Below are positions 5,994 to 12,776 of a stretch of 33,214 nucleotides of DNA, one piece after another. Both the position numbers and the translations under genes were made by a program. The DNA is taken from the NCBI GenBank assembly GCA_017847995.1, contig JAGAPB010000035.1, positions 1 through 33,214 of the forward strand, given 5' to 3'. Source of the DNA: Oscillospiraceae bacterium (GTDB lineage: Bacteria; Bacillota; Clostridia; Oscillospirales; Ruminococcaceae). The stretch's first letter is position 1. The number at the start of each line of letters is the position of its first letter. The notes under the pieces are model-generated. The model worked only from the letters and a program-made list of their open reading frames with translations, ran no database searches and was not told the origin of the DNA.

Positions 5994-8144
5994 TCAGTTG
6001 GAATGGCGGGCAATGCACTGCAGAATATCTTCTTTGTTGCCCCGCAGTATGGTGCGGAGGCTGTTGGCATCCTTGAACATGCGGAACAACTGGGCAAGGG
6101 CGTTCAGGTGGGTCTTTTCATCCTTGGCGGAAAGCATCACGATGATGTTCACCGGGTCGTGTGCCTTATATCCAAAGTGAACAGGGGTGCTGAGCAGGCT
6201 CATGCTGATGCCAAGGCCGTTGGCGCCCTCTTCGGGCGCGGCGTGGGCAAGGGCGATGCCGGGCAGCATGACCATATATGGCCCAAACTGTTCCAGGTTG
6301 CGGATGATCGATTCTTTATAGCTGGGGGCGATCACACCCTGGCCTTCCAGCAGGGCGGCCGAAGCCCGGATGGCCTCGCGCCAGTCGTCGCTGCAGTTCA
6401 CGGTGTTGATGCGGTCGCGGGTAAGCAGGTCACACAGCGAAAGGTTTCCCTGAGGAGCAGGAGCCAGCGAAGCCGCCGGGGGACTGGTCATCAGCTCGTT
6501 GAGCAGCTCGTACTGCAGATGCAGGCGGTCGTTGACCACACAGTATTTTTCAATGATGGAAAGCAGGCGGTTGACCGTAAATACTTCCAGGTCGTAGTGC
6601 TCCTTGGGAACAAAGCGAAGCGAAAGAAATTCAGCGATTTTTTGCTGGTCCCGTTCGTCAAACATGGGGCTTACCTGGATGCAGTGGGTGTCGCCATCCA
6701 GGGGCAGAGGAACGGTGGTGATGATGTGGTCGATGCCGGTCTTATCCATGGCCATCGCCTTGCGTCCCGAAACGGTGCCCACCACCTCAACATTGAAGAG
6801 CTTTTCGATCTGGGCGGTGATCATCTGGGCCGAGCCGAGGCCGGTGCCGCAAACCAACAGGACACGGGCCTTGTTGGTGGTGCGCAGGTTGACCCGGTGC
6901 AGCGCTGCGCCGAAGTGGAGGGCGATGAAGGAGACCTCATGGTCGTTCATGGGGCAGCGGAGGTATTCCTCCAGATGGTGGCAGACGATGCGGGTGTTGA
7001 TAAACAGCGCGTTGTAGTTGGAAACGATCTCGCTGTAAAGGGGATTGTGGTTGTACATGCCGAACCGCAGGCGGTGGGCGGCCGGCTTTAGATGCAGGAA
7101 AATAGCCTGTTCGATCTCATTGTACTGGTCGCCGAAGTCCACGTCATAGATGCGGGAAATATCGGCGATCATTTTGCGGGTGACTTCCAGCAGGGGCTGG
7201 TCCTCCACCTTTGGGTCGACCGGAACATAGGGGCGCATCACCTTGGCGCCCAGCAGGCAGTAGGTAAAATACCGGACCTCATCCTCCGGCAGAAGCTGGT
7301 TGCCGGGTTCCAGTTCGTCCAAAACCAGGCGGGCGGCGGCATATTCTGAAGTCATGGGAATATAATCGGCATTGGGGTCGGAAAGGTTGAGGGGATAGCC
7401 CAGATAGCCGCGGCGGAAGATGATGGCCAGGCGAACCAGCAGTTCGGAAAAGCTGTCGTCGCTGAAGGGACGGTCCAGCAGCGTTTCCAGCCGCTTGACG
7501 GCACGGGCGCCGGCGGCAGCTACCTCCACCGGAAGAAGTTCTTTCACCAACAGCAGCTCGGCCTTGCCCTTCAGCTCAGCGCCGGTGGTGGCATAGTGCA
7601 GCAGATTGTTGGGGTTGACCGACTGCATGACGATTTGGGTGGCAAGCTGGCGGCGGGTAAATTCATCCCCTTCGCAAAAAAGGCCGACACGGGGTCTTTT
7701 TACCAAAACAAGATCGTGCTGCTTCAGCCATTCTTCGGTTCTTTCCAGGTCCTTGAACATGGTGTTGCGGCTGCGGTCCAGGCTGTGGCACAGATCCTCA
7801 ATGCGTACAGGCTGTACGGCAAGCAGCAGAATAAACCGCAGAAAGGCCTGGCGTTCTTCGGCCGAGTAGCTGTACTGAAAGGAACGCAGCTCGCCGGCAC
7901 AGCGGTCCACAAATTCATAAACCTCGGGGGAAGCGCTCAAACGAACGCCGCGGGTGCGTTCCCGCTCCAGATAGGGCAGCCCCCGTGAGACCATATATTG
8001 CTCGATTTTGTCCAGGTTGTAGCGGATGCCGCGAACCGAAAGGCCGTACTGGTCGGCCAGTTCCTCGATGGAAACATAGTCCTCTTTGGCACGGAGATAG
8101 GCCATAATATCCAAATGCTTTTTGTTCAGTTCCAAATCAGCCAT
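5994..8144 (-). CDS. PRD-containing transcriptional antiterminator/activator with IIB and IIA domains (MtlR/ManR type)
   Basis: A 716-residue regulator. Visible domains in order: N-terminal winged HTH (about 8-55, SIEELADQYGLSVRGIRYNL), second Mga-like HTH (about 95-165), PRD1 (about 205-300), PRD2 (about 310-420), a Gat-type IIB domain (VLLVCGTGLGSAQMI, about 430-515) and a mannitol/fructose-type IIA domain (about 570-716) with the phosphohistidine motif IALAHAAPEEG. Proteins of this design are DNA-binding activators of PTS operons, switched by HPr- and EII-dependent phosphorylation. PRD2 keeps histidines in HLKPAAHR and ALHFGAAL, but PRD1 has LLVRLAIIF and YFTYCLLGA where histidines are usually found. 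The gene diverges from the IIC gene across a 388-nt region. The ATG at 8144 has a GGAG ribosome site. Confidence 0.92.
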   Translation of the reverse strand: MADLELNKKHLDIMAYLRAKEDYVSIEELADQYGLSVRGIRYNLDKIEQYMVSRGLPYLERERTRGVRLSASPEVYEFVDRCAGELRSFQYSYSAEERQAFLRFILLLAVQPVRIEDLCHSLDRSRNTMFKDLERTEEWLKQHDLVLVKRPRVGLFCEGDEFTRRQLATQIVMQSVNPNNLLHYATTGAELKGKAELLLVKELLPVEVAAAGARAVKRLETLLDRPFSDDSFSELLVRLAIIFRRGYLGYPLNLSDPNADYIPMTSEYAAARLVLDELEPGNQLLPEDEVRYFTYCLLGAKVMRPYVPVDPKVEDQPLLEVTRKMIADISRIYDVDFGDQYNEIEQAIFLHLKPAAHRLRFGMYNHNPLYSEIVSNYNALFINTRIVCHHLEEYLRCPMNDHEVSFIALHFGAALHRVNLRTTNKARVLLVCGTGLGSAQMITAQIEKLFNVEVVGTVSGRKAMAMDKTGIDHIITTVPLPLDGDTHCIQVSPMFDERDQQKIAEFLSLRFVPKEHYDLEVFTVNRLLSIIEKYCVVNDRLHLQYELLNELMTSPPAASLAPAPQGNLSLCDLLTRDRINTVNCSDDWREAIRASAALLEGQGVIAPSYKESIIRNLEQFGPYMVMLPGIALAHAAPEEGANGLGISMSLLSTPVHFGYKAHDPVNIIVMLSAKDEKTHLNALAQLFRMFKDANSLRTILRGNKEDILQCIARHSN

Positions 8145-8532
8145 CTCCTTCCAAAATAAATGACAGAAAACACCATTCCTGATGTTGTTTTTTACTATAT
8201 CATATCAAATGTTCGTTTGCAAAAGAAGCAAAGGGCCATTTTCCCGGTTTTGTTTTGTCATGGATGACTACTTTCGTGGGCCTTTTTTGTCTATAATGCA
8301 ATAATGGATGATTTGAGGCCGTTAAAATGCACAAAAACCTTGGATAAAAGCCGACAACTTTGGGAAATGATGCATTTTTTCCCTGGGAATTTGTCGTGAA
8401 AAATACATTGAAACAATGGAAAAAGTGGAAAAGGAATGGTAATATGTTACTATGAAAATAATAGGCAACTAGATTCATTTGAGGATTTTGTACAGAACCT
8501 GCACATTTTTGCAGTGAAATGAGGTAACGGCA
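8145..8532. promoter_or_regulatory. 388-nt A/T-rich divergent control region between PRD regulator and PTS operon
   Basis: No gene is seen here. Toward the regulator (minus strand) TTGCAA (8217-8222) and TATAGT (8194-8199) are separated by 17 nt, a good sigma-A promoter. Toward the PTS genes a TATAAT lies at about 8292-8297 without a good -35, as often found at activated promoters. An inverted CGACAA/TTGTCG pair (8352-8357 and 8391-8396) encloses a GGGAAA/TTTCCC stem, and TTCCCTGGGAA is a palindrome of its own. A small stem CTGCA (8499-8503)/TGCAG (8510-8514) stands just before the GAGGT ribosome site of the IIC gene. The palindromes are candidate operators for the PRD regulator; no sigma-54 -24/-12 motif was recognised. 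Confidence 0.6.
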
Positions 8533-9933
8533 ATGGACCAAATCGTACAGAGCATTCTGGGGATTTTTTCTTCCATTCAAAATATGGGGGCAGTGTTGTT
8601 TGTTCCCATCGTTATCTTTCTTGTGGGTATCATCTTTGGGCTCAACTGGATGAAGTCTTCCCGTGCAGCCATAACGGTGGGCATCGGGTTCATCGGCGTT
8701 AATTTGGCGCTTACCCTGGTGTGGGACCAGCTTGGCCCCATCACCCATGCCATTGTGGAACGGTTTGGCCTGCGGTTGGAGGTGCTGGACACCAGTTGGA
8801 CCTCGGCCGCCGCGGTGGCCTTCACCGGCCAGGTGGGCGTTTTCATCATACCCTACGTTCTGCTCATCAATGTCATTATGATTTTTCTGCGTCTGACCAA
8901 GACCATGAACATCGACATCTGGAACTACTGGCATTTTGCTCTGACCGGCACCCTGGTCACTGTGATGAGCGATTCGACTTTTCTGGGCTTTTTGGCAACC
9001 GCCTGCCACGTGGTCATCGTGCTCCAGTTTGCCGATATCACCGCCCGGAATGTGCAGAAGGAACTGAACATCCCCGGCATTTCCATTCCCCATGCCAATT
9101 CGGTGGCGCTGGCTCCGCTCTATCTTTTCCTGGATAAGCTTTACGACAAAATTCCGTTTATGAAGCCCTCGGGCGAAAAGGCCGGCAACGAACACGGCGC
9201 CTTTTGGAAATGGATCTCCGATCCTGTTATTATGGGTTTCCTCATCGGCATTGTGTTTGGCCTGGTGGCCGATTGTCCCCCGCTGGAAACCGCCACCGTT
9301 GCCATGAGCATGGCTGCGCTGATGCTGCTTCTGCCCCGCATGGTCAAGGTCATCATGGAAGGGCTGCTGCCCATTTCCCAGTCGGTAAAAAAGTTTGCCA
9401 ATGAAAAAATGGGTCGGCGGGTCATCTACATCGGTTTGGATTCCGCCGTTATTTTGGGCCATCCCACCACCCTTACCGCTTCGATGATGCTGATCCCCAT
9501 CACCCTGGTGCTGGCCTTCCTTTTGCCCGGCAACCGCACCATTCCGGTGGGCGACCTGGTTGCCATCAATTTCTTTATTGCTGTAGCAACCGCGGTACAT
9601 AAGGGCAGCCTGCGCCGTACACTGGTCTCGGGTGCCATCACCACCTCGGTCATGCTGGTGGTGTGCAGCTATTTTGCCCCGGCGTTTACCCAGCTTGCCC
9701 GCCAAACCGGCGGCATGGTGCAAATGGCCGAAGGCGCTATCCTCATTTCGGCAATGGCGGTTGGGGACCTTGTGGCCTGGGTTTTGGAAAGACTTTCTTC
9801 CATCCCCGTGGCCGGTGCGCTGCTGATGGTTGCCGTTACCGCCTTGGTGGTAATGGTATGCCGCAGCCAGGACCGCAGCGCAAACGAAGAAAAAGAACCT
9901 ATAACCCCGGAACACTCCCCGGAAAGGGAATGA
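8533..9933 (+). CDS. PTS galactitol-family transporter subunit IIC
   Basis: A 466-residue polytopic membrane protein of the GatC family. It starts MDQIVQSILGIFSSI and has about ten to twelve hydrophobic segments spread over residues 12-450, with a conserved-looking PGISIPHAN loop near 178. GatC-type IIC proteins bind and translocate galactitol, pentitols or related sugars, which are phosphorylated during entry. A charged tail (from about 443) rich in E, P and R follows the last TM segment. The start has GAGGT 7 nt upstream. IIB follows after only 4 nt, so the two are co-translated. The substrate cannot be read from the sequence; the family name reflects similarity only. Confidence 0.88.
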   Translation: MDQIVQSILGIFSSIQNMGAVLFVPIVIFLVGIIFGLNWMKSSRAAITVGIGFIGVNLALTLVWDQLGPITHAIVERFGLRLEVLDTSWTSAAAVAFTGQVGVFIIPYVLLINVIMIFLRLTKTMNIDIWNYWHFALTGTLVTVMSDSTFLGFLATACHVVIVLQFADITARNVQKELNIPGISIPHANSVALAPLYLFLDKLYDKIPFMKPSGEKAGNEHGAFWKWISDPVIMGFLIGIVFGLVADCPPLETATVAMSMAALMLLLPRMVKVIMEGLLPISQSVKKFANEKMGRRVIYIGLDSAVILGHPTTLTASMMLIPITLVLAFLLPGNRTIPVGDLVAINFFIAVATAVHKGSLRRTLVSGAITTSVMLVVCSYFAPAFTQLARQTGGMVQMAEGAILISAMAVGDLVAWVLERLSSIPVAGALLMVAVTALVVMVCRSQDRSANEEKEPITPEHSPERE

Positions 9934-9937
9934 GAAT

Positions 9938-10222
9938 ATGGAAAAAACAATTTTGATCGTTTGCGGCACCGGAGTGGCCTCATCGGCAATTATGAACAAT
10001 GCGGTGCAGGATCTGCTGGAGCGCAACAAGCTGGATTCCAGAGTGATCCTGTGCCGGTACAGCCAGATGGAGCGCTATCTTTCCCAGGCCGACCTGATCA
10101 TCGCATCCCTGGACCTGCCGGAACGTCCCAAGCCCCCTGTTATTATGGGAACCGGCTTTTTGACAGGCGTTGGGGTGGATGAACTGGAAGAAAACATTCT
10201 CCGGCAGCTTAGCCCGGCCTAA
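9938..10222 (+). CDS. PTS galactitol-type subunit IIB
   Basis: A 94-residue cytosolic phosphocarrier. The N-terminus TILIVCGTGVASSAIM is the typical IIB phosphate loop with the active cysteine at residue 9. It directly follows the IIC gene (4-nt gap), which marks it as the transport partner. No IIA gene follows in this operon; the only IIA domain visible is the C-terminal one of the PRD regulator. Length is normal for free GatB-type subunits. The IIB at 5639 is the alternative partner for the same transporter. Confidence 0.9.
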   Translation: MEKTILIVCGTGVASSAIMNNAVQDLLERNKLDSRVILCRYSQMERYLSQADLIIASLDLPERPKPPVIMGTGFLTGVGVDELEENILRQLSPA

Positions 10223-10285
10223 ACAGGTACGTTTTAGATTCGCGGATGAATCTTTGAAAGAGAACATAAATGAGGAGGCAAAAAA

Positions 10286-11173
10286 ATGAAGTTTGAACTG
10301 GTAATCGACAGCGGCTGCGGCATTGCTGAAACTCCCATCTGGGATGACCGCAGTCAGACCCTGCTTTGGAACGACCTGTTCACCGGTGACGTGTATGAAT
10401 TTAACCCCGCCACCAAGGAACAGAAGATGTGGAAGACCAATGCCCTCATCGGTTCCTGCATCCCCTGCGAAGATCCCAACAAGATCTTTGTCATGATCGA
10501 AACCGGCGCCTATCTGCTGGATAAGACCACCGGCGAACTGGAATTCCTGGTGGACCCCGAAAACGGCAACGAAAAGAACCGCTATAACGACACCCGCATC
10601 GACGCCAAGGGCCGCATCTTCACCAGCTCGGTGGCCAAAACCTACGGCACCGACGACTACACCCCCGACCAGTTGGGCGCCTTCTACATGATCGACACCG
10701 ACCACAAGACCGTTAAGCTGGTCAAGGATGGCATCAACCAGTACAACTGCATCGTTTGGAACAAAGACAACACCAAGATGTTTGTTGTGGATACCTACAA
10801 CGAGACCCTGCTTTGCTGGAACTACGACCTGGAAACCGGCCCCGTTGGCGAACCTGAGATCGTCATCAACTTCAAGGGCGCTCAGGGCATGCCCGACGGC
10901 GTAAGCATCGACGAAGAAGACAACCTGTACGTTTGCCACTGGAGCCAGCAGATCAGCGTTTGGAACAAGGATTTCGAACTGGTAAAGACCATCGACTTCC
11001 CCGTACCCCAGATCGCCTGCGGCGGCTTTGGCGGCGCTGACCTGAAGGACTTCTACGTTGCTTCGGCTGCCTACTGCTACACCGAAGAAGACAAGAAAAA
11101 CAACCCCGGCGCCGGCGGCACCTTTGTTGCCAAAAATGACATCAAGGGCCGTATGGACTACTTCTTCAAATAA
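10286..11173 (+). CDS. SMP-30/gluconolactonase/LRE-like beta-propeller protein
   Basis: A 295-residue cytosolic protein without signal peptide. Motifs expected of the six-bladed SMP-30 propeller are present: IAETPIW near residue 13 (metal-binding glutamate), NRYNDTRIDAKGRIF near 97 (asparagine/aspartate), MPDGVSID near 209 (metal-binding aspartate), and CGGFGGADLKDFYVASA near 248. Family members are divalent-metal lactonases that open aldonolactones, or related hydrolases. The GGAGG site is well placed before the ATG at 10286. Its place after the PTS IIB (63-nt gap) suggests a step in catabolism of the imported compound or a related sugar acid; the exact lactone is unknown. Confidence 0.88.
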   Translation: MKFELVIDSGCGIAETPIWDDRSQTLLWNDLFTGDVYEFNPATKEQKMWKTNALIGSCIPCEDPNKIFVMIETGAYLLDKTTGELEFLVDPENGNEKNRYNDTRIDAKGRIFTSSVAKTYGTDDYTPDQLGAFYMIDTDHKTVKLVKDGINQYNCIVWNKDNTKMFVVDTYNETLLCWNYDLETGPVGEPEIVINFKGAQGMPDGVSIDEEDNLYVCHWSQQISVWNKDFELVKTIDFPVPQIACGGFGGADLKDFYVASAAYCYTEEDKKNNPGAGGTFVAKNDIKGRMDYFFK

Positions 11174-11190
11174 GAGAAAGAAGCTTTATT

Positions 11191-11403
11191 ATGCGTAAAG
11201 TGCAATGGATTCTTTGCCCTGTTTGCGGAGGAAAGACCCGAAACCAAATACGGGAAGACACAGTGCTGAAAAAGTTTCCGCTGTTTTGCCCCAAGTGTAA
11301 ACAGGAAACTTTAATTGACGCAGAAAAACTGAATATTATTGTTATAAAAGAGCCGGACGCACAGACGCAGAGCCTACAAATCGCGGGAAATCGCGAGGAG
11401 TAG
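11191..11403 (+). CDS. Cysteine-rich KTR family small zinc-ribbon-like protein
   Basis: A 70-residue protein with cysteine pairs at residues 9/12 (CPVC) and 33/36 (CPKC), as in a zinc ribbon. The KTR after the first pair and the stretch REDTVLKKFPLFCPKCKQET match what I recall of the cysteine-rich KTR family of Firmicutes, whose function is unknown. The gene is about 45% GC by hand count, against roughly 55-60% for neighbours, and uses A/T-ending codons, so it looks acquired. It has only a weak ribosome site. Its last dozen codons and stop form the left and right arms of a terminator hairpin (11369-11408). It stands between the lactonase and dehydrogenase genes, with no sign of a sugar-related role. 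Confidence 0.8.
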   Translation: MRKVQWILCPVCGGKTRNQIREDTVLKKFPLFCPKCKQETLIDAEKLNIIVIKEPDAQTQSLQIAGNREE

Positions 11404-11417
11404 GCTCTTTTCCTTTT
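11369..11417 (+). terminator. Branched terminator hairpin overlapping the 3' end of the KTR gene
   Basis: A perfect 9-bp stem joins 11369-11377 (AGAGCCTAC) with 11400-11408 (GTAGGCTCT). Inside it a second stem TCGCG (11381-11385)/CGCGA (11392-11396) closes a GGAAAT loop. TTTTCCTTTT follows. The KTR stop codon lies inside the right arm, so coding and terminator sequences are the same bases. Confidence 0.8.
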
Positions 11418-11439
11418 GTCGAAAAAAGACGAAAGGAAG
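11409..11439 (+). other. Second hairpin downstream of the KTR terminator
   Basis: TTCCTTTTGTC (11410-11420) pairs with GACGAAAGGAA (11428-11438) across 11 positions including one G-T, with a 7-nt A-rich loop. It uses the T-tract of the preceding terminator as its left arm, so the two structures may be alternatives. Role unknown. Confidence 0.5.
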
Positions 11440-11514
11440 CGGCACTTGTTCGGTTTCGCAAAATAAAAGTGGTTTGAACCAAATTTCATCAAAGAATAAA
11501 GGAGATTTGAAGCT

Positions 11515-12693
11515 ATGTTGAACGCATTTGAATTTGCACCCCCCAGAGTTATTTTTGGCGCAGGTATCGTTGCCAAGGTTGGCGAAGAAGCTGCCAAGTA
11601 CGGCAAAAAGGCCCTGGTTGTAACCTACGACGAAAAGTTTGTTAAGGAAGTTGGCTTCTACGATAAGGTAGCCAAGAGCTGTGCCGAAGCCGGCGTAGAT
11701 CTGATCTGGCACTTTGGCGTAAAGAGCAACCCCACCGTGGAACATGCCCGCATCGCCATCGAGATTATCAAGAAGGAAGCTGTTGACTGCATCATCGCCC
11801 TGGGCGGCGGTTCCGCCATGGACGAAGCCAAGTGCATCGGCATCGGTGCCCTGTACGACGGCGACGTTTGGGATTTCTTCTGCGGCAAGGCTGCCATGGA
11901 AAAGACCCTGCCCGTTATCACCGTTGTTACCATCCCCGCCACTTCTTCTGAAGTAAACGGCACCTCGGTTATGAACAACGAAGGCCTGCAGCGTAAGGAA
12001 GGCTGCGCCAACCCTGTTATGAAGCCTGCTCTGGCCGTTCTGGACCCCGAACTGACCTACTCCATCCCCGTACGCCAGACCGCTTACTCCGCAGCCGACA
12101 TCATCAGCCATCTGCTGGAACATTACCTGGGCCATGACGACGGCTTCTATCCCTACCAGGATCACTTCTCCGAAGGCGGCATCCGCTCCATCATGGACTG
12201 CATGAACCGCATTCTGGAAAATCCCACCGATCCCGAAGCCCGCGCCCTGATGATGTGGCAGGCCTCCTATGCCTGGAACGGCTTCTACGACAGCGGCTTT
12301 GCTCTGCCCAACTCCAACATCCACATCCTGGGCCACTCCCTGTCCAACTTCTATGACACCCCCCATGGCGCCGCCATGTCCATCACCATTCTGGCCACCC
12401 TGCGTTACTACCTGAAGGAACGCACCGCCCGCTATGCCCAGTTTGCCCGCGAAGTATTCAAGATCGACGAAGCTGACGACCTGAAGGCCGCCGAAGCCGG
12501 CATCGCCGCTCTGGAAGCCTGGTTCAAGAAGATCGGCACCCCCACCACCCTGGCCGAAGCCGGCATCACCGACGCCGACGCCATCGACAAGATGACTCCC
12601 GACGCATTCCAGACCGCTGCCAACTGGGGCGAAGTGGAAAAGTGGAACTACAGCGAGGATGTTATCCGCGCCCAGTTTGAACTGTGCAAGTAA
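11515..12693 (+). CDS. Iron-containing alcohol dehydrogenase (butanol dehydrogenase-like)
   Basis: A 392-residue group III alcohol dehydrogenase. The nucleotide-binding motif GGGSAMDEAK begins at about residue 97. The metal ligands are visible as D195 and H199 (DIISHLLEH), H274 (HILGHSLS) and H284 (YDTPHGAAM). The closest subtype by motif is the BDH/YqhD group, which reduces aldehydes with NAD(P)H or runs in reverse. AAAGGAG precedes the ATG at 11515. It follows the KTR terminator by about 100 nt and is 83 nt before the FGGY kinase. Its real substrate is open; in this setting oxidation or reduction of a sugar alcohol or short aldehyde is likely. Confidence 0.92.
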   Translation: MLNAFEFAPPRVIFGAGIVAKVGEEAAKYGKKALVVTYDEKFVKEVGFYDKVAKSCAEAGVDLIWHFGVKSNPTVEHARIAIEIIKKEAVDCIIALGGGSAMDEAKCIGIGALYDGDVWDFFCGKAAMEKTLPVITVVTIPATSSEVNGTSVMNNEGLQRKEGCANPVMKPALAVLDPELTYSIPVRQTAYSAADIISHLLEHYLGHDDGFYPYQDHFSEGGIRSIMDCMNRILENPTDPEARALMMWQASYAWNGFYDSGFALPNSNIHILGHSLSNFYDTPHGAAMSITILATLRYYLKERTARYAQFAREVFKIDEADDLKAAEAGIAALEAWFKKIGTPTTLAEAGITDADAIDKMTPDAFQTAANWGEVEKWNYSEDVIRAQFELCK

Positions 12694-12710
12694 GAATTTA
12701 AGACTGCTGT

Positions 12711-12732
12711 CCCGCTCCGGCTTTGGGGCGGG
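12711..12732 (+). other. G/C-rich intercistronic hairpin
   Basis: CCCGCTCC (12711-12718) pairs with GGGGCGGG (12725-12732) around GGCTTT. No T-tract follows, so it is more likely an mRNA-stabilising or processing element between the dehydrogenase and kinase genes than a terminator. Confidence 0.5.
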
Positions 12733-12776
12733 CGGCACCCTTTGATACCAAGCAAGTATTAAGGAGGACATATCCC

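Noticed and set aside
8145-8532. Sigma-54 promoter for the PTS operon
   Set aside because: The regulator has no AAA+ sigma-54 activation domain, and no GG-N10-GC type -24/-12 pair was recognised in the region.
11191-11439. Insertion sequence or conjugative element around the KTR gene
   Set aside because: No transposase, integrase, relaxase or terminal repeats are visible beside it; only the small gene and its hairpins differ in composition.
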